Made by a program: the position numbers and the translations under genes. Source: Bacteroidales bacterium M6 (GTDB taxonomy: Bacteria; Bacteroidota; Bacteroidia; Bacteroidales; Muribaculaceae). From it: a DNA stretch of 64,000 nt. The stretch is taken from contig LUJQ01000074.1 of assembly GCA_001689485.1 (NCBI GenBank), positions 3,579-67,578 on the forward strand, in the 5' to 3' direction. Of this stretch, positions 25,423 to 34,496 are shown piece by piece. Under the pieces are notes generated by a model. That model did no database searches. It was not told the origin of the DNA and saw nothing but the letters and a program-made list of their open reading frames with translations. Position 1 is the first letter of the stretch. Each line of letters begins with the position of its first letter.

Positions 25423-27254
25423 ATGAGAAAAGGGATTGTTACATTCTGGGCGGCCATGGCGTTATGTGCGGCTCCGTCGTATGCCGTGGTGGATTACAGT
25501 ATAGAACCGTTAAAATATATCCTGCTGAGGGTCAGACGGTAAGCTCGCTTGACCGGGTGCAAATCCGGCTCGACCGTGGTTTCGGACCTGTGGGCTATGA
25601 CCATGGGGCAGAGGGGATGAAGGTGTATATCGAAAACGAGGCTGGCGAGCGCGTTATGTTGGTGAATGCCGTGAACGCAGCTCCGGCAATAGCTCCCGAA
25701 TGGGGGTTGGCGGAGATGGATGGGAGCACCCACAAGGATGTATATACCTATAAGGATAAACTTTATAACGACCTATTCACCCGCACGCTGGGTTGGAACG
25801 GGGGCGACGGCGTGTTTACCGTCGGGTTGCCAGGTGGACATGTGTATTGGACTTTCAACGACAGTTTCTATGGCGTGGCTGATGCTGCCACACGTGCGCG
25901 CGGTGCATGCAGTTTCCCGCGTAACACCATAATGGCGCAGTGTGCCGATGATGAGGGGTATCCTGTCGGGGAGGATGAATCGCTGCTTTGGCTTGCCAGG
26001 TTCAACCAGACCACTGACCCCGGCGCAGCAGGATATTACAAGGCGTTCACCCATATTGACCACCCGGAGGCTGCGAGCTTCAATGACGACGGCATAGCGC
26101 AGGATTTCCTTTACTGGTCGGGCGACGGTACATTGGCCGACGGCAAATTGCAGATGCTTTGGAACGGGGTCGACAACCGCAACGGGCAGATGATTGCGCT
26201 TGGCACCGCGTTGGCCACCTACAGCCTTGAGGGGCGGCCGGGCGATGCGGATTATCTGAAGCTTGAATCGGTCGACCATGATTTCCTTCCCTATAATCCA
26301 TATGCCTACGGCAGCACCCTGTGGGAAGACCCCGACGGGCATATCTACCTCTATTCCTCGACCGGCAACGGCAACTGGCTTGGCAATGACCCTATCGTGG
26401 CACGCACCGTGGGGAGCGACCTGGCCGGTGAATGGGAGTACTATATCCGCAATGCTTCAGGCAACATGCAGTGGCAGAAAGAATATCCCACCAAGGCACA
26501 GGTGGAAAAGTCGGGTATCGCCCCAGGCGAAGGTTCCTATACATTGCCGTGGGTGTTCAAGAAAGGCAACCTGTACTACATGTGCGCGCAAACTTTCCCC
26601 TTTGGTCAGGAAATGAACATAATGTGTTCGGAACATCCCTGGGGGCCGTTTAAAAACCACAAAACCCTCATCAAGTTCCCGAACCCCCTTGACGAGCTGC
26701 AGCATGACATGTACGGCGACAAATACCGTTTCCTGTATATGCTGAATCTACATCCGGCACTGTCGCGCAACGGCGAGCTGGTTATTTCCACCAATACCGA
26801 TGCTACCGACGACGGCCCCGGCTCGTTCTGGCGTAATTTCAACAACCCCGGTTCATGCGACTGGTACCGGCCGTTTTTCTTCCGTGTGTTTCACTGGGAG
26901 CAATTGTTTGCTGATAAATCGATGCTGGGGGAGAGCGATATTATCGAGTTTATGCCGGAGGGTTCGGGCGCATTGACCGAGCCAGGGAAGTATAAATTCG
27001 TGTGCGAACAGGGTGTGTTTGGTAACGAGGGTTATGAAGCCAGCGGCTATGCCGACGGATTGGCCAATAAGCGCATAGAGGTTCGTTTTACTCTAGGCGA
27101 AGGCGCTTCGGTTTATGCCGTGGATGCCACCGGCAGTGATATGTCCTCGCCCGTTTACTACAACATGCAGGGCATACGTGTTTCCAACCCCGTTCCCGGT
27201 GAAATCTACATAGTGCGCCGAGGTGACAAGGTTGAAAAAGCCGTAATGCCGTAA
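25423..27254 (+). pseudogene. Propeller-like PUL protein, paralogue 2, with frameshift in the signal region
   Basis: The ATG at 25423 opens a good signal peptide (MRKGIVTFWAAMALCAAPSY) but that frame stops at 25540-25542. The long frame, open from before 25464 to 27254, carries the mature protein: TVKIYPAEGQTVSSLDRVQI, an Ig-like domain, then about 400 residues closely matching the preceding lipoprotein (YKDKLYNDLFTRTLGWNGG, VYWTFNDSFYGV, LWEDPDGHIYLYSSTGNG). The two frames must join near 25505-25515 (around gttaaaata), which needs a one-base change. The ATG at 25464 in the long frame would yield a protein without a signal peptide. The C-terminus (SPVYYNMQGIRVSNPVPGE, then IYIVRR) resembles Bacteroidetes C-terminal sorting or anchoring tails. 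It may be a true pseudogene, a programmed shift or a sequencing error. Confidence 0.6.
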
Positions 27255-27300
27255 TCCGTTATAGCATGTATCATTTGTGACAAACTGCCGTTATTCCTAG

Positions 27301-27359
27301 CAAACATAAACGGCCATGTGTCAAATTCATGAACTTCGACACATGGCCGTTTATGTTTG
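27301..27359. terminator. Bidirectional terminator between PUL and methyltransferase
   Basis: A perfect 22-bp inverted repeat (arms 27301-27322 and 27338-27359; the left arm begins caaacataaacggccatgtg) with a 15-base loop. It lies between two convergent genes, so it can serve both strands. Confidence 0.8.
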
Positions 27360-27371
27360 CCAATTTGGTAT

Positions 27372-28511
27372 TTACCCGAATAGTGATAATTGGTAATATT
27401 GCTTCACCTGATTACTGATGCCGTCAACATGTTCCAACGCTTTTCTGACTTCCATTGCAATTTCTTTGGCGAAGAGCACAGGGACGGCGTTGCCGATTTG
27501 TAGCTGTATGTCGCGTTTATTTGCGCCATGAAAAAACCAATCGTCGGGAAATGTTTGTAAACGTGCATATTCTCGGGGTGTAAATGGTCTGAGCATACTT
27601 GCGGAAATCCTCCATAGCTTTGCAGTGGATTCGGGATTTCTTACAAATAGTCCTGATGTACGGTTTTTGTTTATGCGTGTACTTCTCACGTTTCCTTTTG
27701 CCCAGCCCCATACTGTCGCTGTGTCTACGGCAGGAAAAGGGGAGTCGAAATCCCTTATGGGATTGCCTTCAGAAGCGGTTCTGCTGAATCTTACAGGAAT
27801 TGCTATTTCAGCATCATCAAACGGCTCGTGAGTTTCAATATGGGCATAGCTTTTGAATCCCCATTGAGGATTATGATTAGGGAGCCGTATTGATAGGTTT
27901 TGTCCCAGGTCATAGATGAAATTTCGGATACATGTGGTGGCTTTAGGGGCAGGGAAGGAAAAACATGCCAAACGAGGGTCTTTATATGCGATAAAAATAA
28001 ATCGTCTGCGTGTTTGTGGTACTCCGAAATCCGACACCCTGAAAAATTGGAATTTTACATTGTATCCTATTGCTGCCAATTCTTCCGCAATTTGTATGGC
28101 GAAAGGTTTCCCGCTTTGAGGGTGGGTCATTGTGCGTAGATTGAGCACATTTTCCATGACTATAATCCTTGGCTGCATTCTTCGGGCAATCCGGATTACT
28201 TCCCGGTACAATTGGTTGCGTTCGTCGTTTGCATCACGTTTCCCTCCAAGAGAAAATCCTTGGCAGGGGAATCCGGCGAGTAACACATCTAATCCATTGC
28301 TGAAATCGGGTGTGTAGTCTTTTACATCTTTTTTTAACACATCCCAATGAGGCCGATTGGCATTTAATGTTTTAACCGCTACATCCAAAATGTCGCTTGA
28401 CTGAGTGTGGATAAATCCGGCCTTTTCAAAGCCCAAGTCAAGCCCTCCAGCACCTGAAAACAGTCCTAAATAGGTGTAATTAGTTGTAGATTCGTCGGGT
28501 ATAGAAAACAT
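27372..28511 (-). CDS. DNA (cytosine-5)-methyltransferase of a type II R-M system
   Basis: 379 residues from the ATG at 28511, which lies 7 bases after the nuclease stop; an upstream ATG at 28550 would overlap that gene by 32 bases. All main C5-methylase motifs are in order: LGLFSGAGGLDLGF (motif I), AGFPCQGFSLGG with catalytic Cys83 (IV), VMENVLNL with Glu120 (VI), GVPQTRRRFIFIA (VIII), a short variable target-recognition region, RPFTPREYARLQTFPDDW (IX) and QIGNAVPVLFAKEIAMEV (X). It protects host DNA from the partner nuclease. The gene is AT-richer than the flanking enzymes and runs opposite to them, indicating transfer into the locus. The recognition sequence cannot be read from the protein alone. 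Confidence 0.93.
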   Translation of the reverse strand: MFSIPDESTTNYTYLGLFSGAGGLDLGFEKAGFIHTQSSDILDVAVKTLNANRPHWDVLKKDVKDYTPDFSNGLDVLLAGFPCQGFSLGGKRDANDERNQLYREVIRIARRMQPRIIVMENVLNLRTMTHPQSGKPFAIQIAEELAAIGYNVKFQFFRVSDFGVPQTRRRFIFIAYKDPRLACFSFPAPKATTCIRNFIYDLGQNLSIRLPNHNPQWGFKSYAHIETHEPFDDAEIAIPVRFSRTASEGNPIRDFDSPFPAVDTATVWGWAKGNVRSTRINKNRTSGLFVRNPESTAKLWRISASMLRPFTPREYARLQTFPDDWFFHGANKRDIQLQIGNAVPVLFAKEIAMEVRKALEHVDGISNQVKQYYQLSLFG

Positions 28512-28518
28512 CGCGTTG

Positions 28519-29364
28519 TTATATCTTTGGGATTTCCGGAATATATGCAACCCGTTCTTTGGGATTGCGTAGTTTACATTTTGAGAATATGTCAGTTATA
28601 GTTCTGAGAGAAGATATAGCTGTTTGAGGTGAAATCTCGTTTATTATGTAATAATAAAATGAGTTACCATATTTGTCAGTTCTTACAATCTCTTTATTGA
28701 CTGGACATGCCAACTCGTGCAAGTTTATCATTGATTTTTTTGCCACAAGGATTTTATGGTGATAGAAGCAATCCAAGCGGGTATTAAGAGGATTTGGATA
28801 AGTGTACATTTTTCGATGTCGCACAGAGCCTTCTTGGTATGGCCCGTGACCATATTCGGTAAAGTTAGAGTATTTGGCTTCTTTATGTAGGTTAAAATCA
28901 TAATTTATGAAATCCCCGTCTACAATTACCAATGTAATAATCTCTGTGCTTTGTGGATTTAATAATGCGTAGATATAGTAACATGGTATGACCAGTGTGT
29001 CGCCCCCGCATTTTATTAATGTTCGTCCACAAGGCAAACAGCTGTTGTAATCCATCGTCAGACCACGAGAGTCTTTGCCGTCTTGCCTTTGGATAAGCTT
29101 TTTAATCTCAAAACCTACAATGCTTCCGGTGTATCGGTTGCGAATTATTAAATCCGGTGTGGTTAGTTTTCCGGAATGGAATACTTCCATTCCGGGAGGA
29201 AGAAAATTTTTTATACAGGATTCAATCCAGCAATCGAAAGGGTCGTCTTGTACTGTACCGATAATCTCGTTTGGGCGTAAATAGACAGGTATATCACCAT
29301 TTGCCTCACACATATTAATCAATCCACGGTAGACTGATAAGACAATATTTAATTCTTCGCTCAT
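28519..29364 (-). CDS. Putative type II restriction endonuclease (PD-(D/E)XK)
   Basis: 281 residues. A PD-(D/E)XK active site can be read as TPDLIIRNRY...GFEIKKL: Asp71, Glu86 and Lys88, with the normal spacing for this nuclease fold. It lies directly upstream of, and almost touching, a C5-cytosine methyltransferase gene, which is the standard layout of a type II R-M pair. I do not recognise the exact family; length near 280 residues and a C5-methylase partner would fit several, such as the NgoPII-like or NgoBV-like groups. The gene is AT-rich. It is read first in the operon, with the methylase second, so some extra control of nuclease expression would be expected. Confidence 0.75.
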   Translation of the reverse strand: MSEELNIVLSVYRGLINMCEANGDIPVYLRPNEIIGTVQDDPFDCWIESCIKNFLPPGMEVFHSGKLTTPDLIIRNRYTGSIVGFEIKKLIQRQDGKDSRGLTMDYNSCLPCGRTLIKCGGDTLVIPCYYIYALLNPQSTEIITLVIVDGDFINYDFNLHKEAKYSNFTEYGHGPYQEGSVRHRKMYTYPNPLNTRLDCFYHHKILVAKKSMINLHELACPVNKEIVRTDKYGNSFYYYIINEISPQTAISSLRTITDIFSKCKLRNPKERVAYIPEIPKI

Positions 29365-29676
29365 GATAATTATTACGAGATAATAATAACGGTATCACAA
29401 AGGTACGTAAAATTTATATAATTCTTAATGTCGAAAGGAGTATGTGGTTCCTATGTATGCTTTGATCTTTATTTTGACTTGGTGGATGTTGTATTCTGTA
29501 TGAGGTTCTGAAAATCAAGGTGGTCAGATGAACTAAAATCCATGCTTCGCAATCGATGACGGGCATCAGATTTGGTGGTAAAATTTGAGGCTGTGGTTTA
29601 ATGGGGAAGGGGGCGATGTTCGTTCTCCCTAATAAAGGACGCATCCGCAGGTGGATGCGCGGAATATCACAGCGCG
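29365..29676. other. 312-bp intergenic region, right edge of the R-M insertion
   Basis: No gene is recognised. The left part is AT-rich and carries the likely nuclease promoter (29398-29405, - strand); the right part, near the GH92 start, has a short hairpin (gcatccgcaggtggatgc at 29641-29658). The change in base composition somewhere in this stretch probably marks the border between acquired and resident DNA. No direct repeats of obvious target-site type were found. Confidence 0.4.
29398..29405 (-). promoter_or_regulatory. -7 box TACCTTTG for the R-M operon
   Basis: On the - strand this reads TACCTTTG, matching TAnnTTTG, 33 bases before the nuclease ATG (29362-29364). AT-rich short repeats (attattacgagataataat) between box and start could be a regulator site. 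No separate controller gene is seen. Confidence 0.45.
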
Positions 29677-31971
29677 ATGAGAAAAGGGATGATAGCATTG
29701 GCGGCGGGGATTGCCGTTGCCGGGACAGCGGCCCTGTGGGCGGCTGACAAGGATTACACGCAGTATGTGAACACGCTGCAGGGCACGGACTCGCATTTCG
29801 GGTTGAGCCATGGCAACACGTATCCCACGGCCGGTATGCCGTTCGGGTTACATTTCTGGTCGCCGCAGACGGGTAAGAACGGCGACGGTTTCAAATATAC
29901 CTACGGAGCGGATGCCATCCGCGGGTTCGCCCAGGCTCACCAGTGTAGTCCGTGGGTGAGCGACTATGCCGTGTATTCGTTCATGCCTGTGGTTGGCGAG
30001 CTGAAGGTTAACGAGGATGCGCGTGCCACTAAGTTTAGCCACGACAATGAGGTGGGCAAACCTAATTATTACAGTGTTAAGCTCGACAACGGTATCCGCA
30101 CAGAGATGGCGCCTACGGAGCGAGGGGTGCATCTGCGTTTCTCTTATCCTGCCGACGGGGGTGATGCATGGCTGGTGCTCGACGGTTATACCGACATGAG
30201 CGAAATACATATCGACCCGGCCAAACGTCAGATCAGCGGCTGGGTCAACAACCACCGTTTCGTGAATGACGGGAAGAGTTTCCGCAACTATTTCGTGGTC
30301 CAGTTCGACAAGCCTTTCGAGGAATTCGGCATGTGGGAGAACCATAATGACAGCATCATGCCTGGCCGCAGCGATGGCAATGGCAAGGGCTACGGTGCTT
30401 ACCTGCGTTTCAAAAAGGGGGCTAAGGTGCAGGCCAAGGCCGCCTCGTCATATATCTCGCCAGAGCAGGCGCTGGTGACGTTGAAAGCGGAGCTTGGTGC
30501 CGACAAGACCCTTGAGGCCACCAAGGAGCGTGGCCGCAAGGTGTGGAACAACCTGCTGGGAAGAATCGACGTGGAAGGTGGGACGGACGAGGAAATCCGC
30601 ACGTTCTATTCCTGCCTGTTCCGTGCCAATCTGTTCTCGCGCATGTTCTATGAAATCAAGGAGGACGGGACGCCTTACTATTACAGCCCTTACGACGGTA
30701 AAATCTACGACGGATATATGTTTACCGACAATGGTTTCTGGGATACCTTCCGCTCGCAGTTCCCTTTGACAAACATTCTGCACCCAACACAGCAGGGTCG
30801 CTACATGCAGGCCCTGCTCGATGCGCAGAAGCAGTGCGGCTGGCTCCCATCATGGTCATGTCCCGGTGAGACCGGCGGTATGCTCGGCAACCATGCCATA
30901 TCGTTGCTGACCGATGCATGGGCGAAGGGTATCAGGGATTTCGACCCTCAGGAGGCTCTCGAGGCTTATGCCCATGAGGCGTTCAACAAAGGCCCCTGGG
31001 GAGGTGCCAACGGCCGTGCCGGATGGAAGGAATATTATACTTTGGGCTATGTGAGCTATCCTGAATCGATGGGTTCCACTGCCCAGACCCTCGAATACGC
31101 CTATGATGATTTCTGCGCCTACCAGCTTGCCCGCATGACCGGGAACAAGTTCTATGAGGAGGTGTTCGGGAAGCATATGTACAACTACCGCAACATGTTC
31201 GATCCCAAGACCGGTTTCATGCGCGGGCGCGACATCAAGGGTAACTTTGTCGAGCCGTTCGACCCGGTTGAATGGGGCGGCCCCTATTGCGAGGGGAATG
31301 CCTGGCATTATAACTGGTCGGTGTTCCACGACGTGCAGGGATTTATCGACCTTTATGGCAGCGACGAGGCTTTTGTTGCCAAACTTGATTCGGTGTTCAC
31401 GCTTCCCAACACCGTGAAGCCCGGCACCTACGGCGGGATGATTCACGAGATGGTCGAGATGCAGCAGGCCGAGATGGGGCAGTATGCCCATGGCAACCAG
31501 CCGATACAGCACATGCCCTATCTTTATTGCTATGCCGGGCAGCCGTGGAAAACGCAATACTGGGTGCGCCAGATTATGAACCGTCTGTATAATTCCACTG
31601 AAAAGGGATTCCCCGGCGACGAAGACCAGGGGGGCATGTCGTCATGGTATATCCTCAGCGCCCTCGGCATCTATGCCGTTACACCCGGCACTGACGAGTA
31701 TGTTATCGGAAGCCCTGTGTTCCGCAAGGCCACTATCACTATGGAGAACGGCAACAAGTTCACCATCGAGGCCGAAGGCAACGACATGGGGCACGTCTAC
31801 ATTGCCGATGCCACCCTCAACGGCCACAAACTGGATAAAAACTATATCACATACGGAGACCTGGCCCGTGGCGGCAAGCTCACTTTCACCATGAGCGACA
31901 CCCCGGTGAAAACACGTGGCACAACCAAGCATGCCGCTCCGTTCTCCGTGTCGAAAAAATGTCATTTATAA
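29677..31971 (+). CDS. GH92 exo-alpha-mannosidase (second paralogue)
   Basis: 764 residues with a signal peptide (MRKGMIALAAGIAVAGTAAL, cleavage near LWAA). GH92 motifs: YVNTLQGTDSHFGLSHGNTY, written here as the start of the catalytic region; CEGNAWHYNWSVFHDVQG with Glu539 at the general-acid position; and PGDEDQGGMSSWYILSALG with Glu649 and Asp650. HGNQPIQHMPYLYCYAGQPW matches the substrate-site block. No lipobox is seen, so a periplasmic location is likely. It differs clearly from the other two GH92 proteins in the specificity-region residues around the WHYNW segment, suggesting a different linkage. It is followed after 3 bases by the third GH92 gene. Confidence 0.93.
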   Translation: MRKGMIALAAGIAVAGTAALWAADKDYTQYVNTLQGTDSHFGLSHGNTYPTAGMPFGLHFWSPQTGKNGDGFKYTYGADAIRGFAQAHQCSPWVSDYAVYSFMPVVGELKVNEDARATKFSHDNEVGKPNYYSVKLDNGIRTEMAPTERGVHLRFSYPADGGDAWLVLDGYTDMSEIHIDPAKRQISGWVNNHRFVNDGKSFRNYFVVQFDKPFEEFGMWENHNDSIMPGRSDGNGKGYGAYLRFKKGAKVQAKAASSYISPEQALVTLKAELGADKTLEATKERGRKVWNNLLGRIDVEGGTDEEIRTFYSCLFRANLFSRMFYEIKEDGTPYYYSPYDGKIYDGYMFTDNGFWDTFRSQFPLTNILHPTQQGRYMQALLDAQKQCGWLPSWSCPGETGGMLGNHAISLLTDAWAKGIRDFDPQEALEAYAHEAFNKGPWGGANGRAGWKEYYTLGYVSYPESMGSTAQTLEYAYDDFCAYQLARMTGNKFYEEVFGKHMYNYRNMFDPKTGFMRGRDIKGNFVEPFDPVEWGGPYCEGNAWHYNWSVFHDVQGFIDLYGSDEAFVAKLDSVFTLPNTVKPGTYGGMIHEMVEMQQAEMGQYAHGNQPIQHMPYLYCYAGQPWKTQYWVRQIMNRLYNSTEKGFPGDEDQGGMSSWYILSALGIYAVTPGTDEYVIGSPVFRKATITMENGNKFTIEAEGNDMGHVYIADATLNGHKLDKNYITYGDLARGGKLTFTMSDTPVKTRGTTKHAAPFSVSKKCHL

Positions 31972-31974
31972 CAG

Positions 31975-34122
31975 ATGAAGAAAATTTCAGTATTCCTCAC
32001 GTCACTGGCCGTTGCCGCGTTATCGGCTACGGCAGTGACCGGTGATTTCGCCGGAAAGGTCAACACCCTCATAGGTAACAAGGGTGTCGGGCTTACTTCG
32101 GGCTATCTCTACCCCGGTGCCACCTACCCGTTCGGTATGGTGCAGTTCACACCGTCGTATTTTTCAAAGCGGGGCGGTTTCGTAATCAACCAGCTGAGTG
32201 GCGGCGGTTGCGCCCATATGGGAAACTTCCCCACGTTCCCGCTGAAAGGCAGACTCGCCGTGTCGCCGGGAAATATTGTCGACCACCGCGTTAAGGTGAG
32301 CGGCGAGAAGGGGCATGCGGGCTATTATGAGGCAAAGATACAGGATGACATACATGCACAGCTCACGGTGACGGAGCGTACCGGCATGGCACAATATGAT
32401 TTCCCTGCATCAGACAAGTTCGGGACGGTGATTATCGGTGCCGGTGTGGCCGCTACCCCCACTGAAACCGCCGCTGTTGTGATTACAAGCCCCAATTCAT
32501 GCGAGGGCTATGCCATGGGTGGCAATTTCTGCGGAATCGACACCCCGTATAAGGTTTATTTCGCGGCTGAATTCGATATGGATGCGTCGGTTACCGGCGT
32601 ATGGAAGGATGACCGCCTGTTTGACGGCGCCACTTTTGCAGAAGGGGCTGTTTCGGGTGTGTATTTCACCTTCGATCTTTCCAAAAGCCATGATGTTAGA
32701 TATAAAATCGGGGTTTCGTATGTGTCGGTTGAGAATGCACGCGAGAACCTGAAGGCCGAGAATCCCGGATGGGATTTCGCCGCTGTGCGCACGGCCGCTG
32801 AAAAACGCTGGGACGAGTGCCTGGGTCGCATAGAGGTGAAGGGCACCAATCCCGACCGCGAGACACAGTTCTATACGCATCTTTATCATGTGCTGATTCA
32901 CCCGAATGTGTGCAGCGACGTCAACGGGGAGTATATGGGCGCCGACAACAAGGTTTACAAAAGCCATTCACGCCAATACACCTCGTTCAGCAACTGGGAT
33001 ACATACCGCACGCAGATTCAGCTGCTTTCCATGCTCGAACCTGAAGTGGCTTCGGATATCGTGATTTCGCATCAGAAGTTTGCCGAGCAGTCGGGCGGCT
33101 CGTTCCCCCGCTGGGTGCTGGCAAATATCGAGACCGGCGTCATGCAGGGTGACCCTTCGTCGATTCTCGTGTCGAATGCCTGGGCGTTCGGTGCTCGTAA
33201 CTATGACCCCAAACCCCTTCTCGACATCATGCGCAAGGGTGCCGAGCAACCCGGAGCCAAATCGCAGGATGTGGAGACCCGTCCCGGTCTTGACCAATAT
33301 CTCTCGAAGGGCTATTATGACGCGTCGATTCATCTGGAATATTCTTCGGCCGATTTCGCCATCGGGCAGTTCGCATTGCGTGCTGTGGGCGACGAGTTCC
33401 TGAGCTGGCGTTATTTCGCCGTGGCGCGTTCGTGGAAAAACCTTGTTGACGAGGAAACCGGGTGGTTGCGCTCGCGCAATGCCGACGGTAGCTGGCGCGG
33501 CCAGGGTGATGACTGGCGCGAATCGACCTATCCCAACTATTTCTGGATGGTGCCTTACAACATTGCCGGTCTGATAGAGGTTGCCGGTGGCGCCCGGAAA
33601 GCCGAGGAGCGCCTGGACTATCTGTTCCGCCGCCTGGACGCAGGCTATGGCGACGAATGGTATGCATGCGGCAACGAGCCCAGTTTCCAGATTCCCTGGA
33701 CTTACAACTGGCTCGGGAAACCTTGGAAAACCCAGAAAATCGTAAACCGTGTGCTTAACGAGCAGTACAGCAGTGATATCGACGGCCTTCCCGGCAACGA
33801 TGACCTCGGCACTATGGGCGGATGGTATGTGTTTGCCTGCATGGGTATGTACCCGCAGATTCCCGGTGTGGGAGGGTTTGCCTTGAACACGCCTATATTC
33901 AACGACATAACTATCCATCTCGGCAACGGTAACGATATCCGTATCAAAGGCGGGTCGGAGAAGAACATCTACACATCCTCGCTCAAACTCAACGGGGAGC
34001 CTCACAACAGCACATGGGTTGACTGGGCCGACCTTGAAAACGGTGCCACCCTTGATTTTGCAACCTCGGCGAAACTGGGTTCGAAGTGGGGGACAGAGCA
34101 GTTGCCACCTTCCTTTGACTAA
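31975..34122 (+). CDS. GH92 exo-alpha-mannosidase (third paralogue)
   Basis: 715 residues with signal peptide MKKISVFLTSLAVAALSATA. GH92 motifs: VNTLIGNKGVGLTSGYLYPG, PFGMVQFTPSY, WRESTYPNYFWMVPYNIAGL with Glu516 in the general-acid slot, YACGNEPSFQIPWTYNWLGK and PGNDDLGTMGGWYVFACMG with Asp609-Asp610. It is the shortest of the three and departs most from the family consensus (TMGGW instead of QMSAW, VPYN instead of VPHD). The TAA stop at 34120-34122 is also the left target-site copy of the MITE-like element that follows, so the gene end survived an insertion exactly at its stop codon. Confidence 0.92.
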   Translation: MKKISVFLTSLAVAALSATAVTGDFAGKVNTLIGNKGVGLTSGYLYPGATYPFGMVQFTPSYFSKRGGFVINQLSGGGCAHMGNFPTFPLKGRLAVSPGNIVDHRVKVSGEKGHAGYYEAKIQDDIHAQLTVTERTGMAQYDFPASDKFGTVIIGAGVAATPTETAAVVITSPNSCEGYAMGGNFCGIDTPYKVYFAAEFDMDASVTGVWKDDRLFDGATFAEGAVSGVYFTFDLSKSHDVRYKIGVSYVSVENARENLKAENPGWDFAAVRTAAEKRWDECLGRIEVKGTNPDRETQFYTHLYHVLIHPNVCSDVNGEYMGADNKVYKSHSRQYTSFSNWDTYRTQIQLLSMLEPEVASDIVISHQKFAEQSGGSFPRWVLANIETGVMQGDPSSILVSNAWAFGARNYDPKPLLDIMRKGAEQPGAKSQDVETRPGLDQYLSKGYYDASIHLEYSSADFAIGQFALRAVGDEFLSWRYFAVARSWKNLVDEETGWLRSRNADGSWRGQGDDWRESTYPNYFWMVPYNIAGLIEVAGGARKAEERLDYLFRRLDAGYGDEWYACGNEPSFQIPWTYNWLGKPWKTQKIVNRVLNEQYSSDIDGLPGNDDLGTMGGWYVFACMGMYPQIPGVGGFALNTPIFNDITIHLGNGNDIRIKGGSEKNIYTSSLKLNGEPHNSTWVDWADLENGATLDFATSAKLGSKWGTEQLPPSFD

Positions 34123-34383
34123 GAGGGTGTTTAATAATAAATGTTAATTCCCGGCCGAAAATCACGTGGCGAATTTTGCTCTGAATTGAAGGAGCATAGC
34201 GAGCTATGTGACTGAAATGAAGAGCTAAAGGCGCCCGTGATTTTCGAGTGGAATGGTAATTTCTGTATCAACATTATTTTTTGAATTAATGGATTTTTAA
34301 AGTTACCCCCGCCTTGGCGTCTCTTTTGCTGAATTGCTAAAAGATATGCCACCGGGAATTTAACATTTATTATTAACACCCTC
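34123..34383. mobile_element. MITE-like element with 32-bp terminal inverted repeats
   Basis: A 261-bp non-coding unit. The left end (34123-34154, starting gagggtgtttaataataaat) and the right end (34352-34383) are inverted copies that differ only by two single-base indels. A 3-bp TAA duplication flanks it (34120-34122 and 34384-34386). A nested inverted repeat lies inside: cgaaaatcacg at 34156-34166 and cgtgattttcg at 34236-34246, plus a small palindrome catagcgagctatg. The GAGGGTGTTTAA-type ends and 3-bp TNA duplication resemble IS5/IS1031-type insertion sequences, so a transposase of that group elsewhere in the genome may move it. It has no transposase of its own. Confidence 0.85.
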
Positions 34384-34391
34384 TAATATGC

Positions 34392-34460
34392 TGACACCAC
34401 CCTCGCCATCCGGGCGAAAACAAAGTGTGATGTCAGAATATAGAATTTTGGCACACTTGT
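34392..34460 (+). repeat. 3'-end repeat element, copy B (degenerate)
   Basis: Contains accaccctcgccatccgggc followed by gaaaacaaagtgtgatgtca and an imperfect stem with aattttggcacactt. The upstream half matches copies A and C closely, but the stem has lost the GGCGG part. Removal of the MITE-like element would put it about 8 bases after the GH92 stop, like the other copies. Confidence 0.7.
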
Positions 34461-34496
34461 GCTGGTCATATCAAAAACAAAAAACAAAAAACAATC

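Noticed and set aside
34131..34379. 82-codon ORF on the - strand inside the MITE-like element
   Set aside because: It spans both terminal repeats and the nested palindrome, so the frame is set by non-coding repeat structure.
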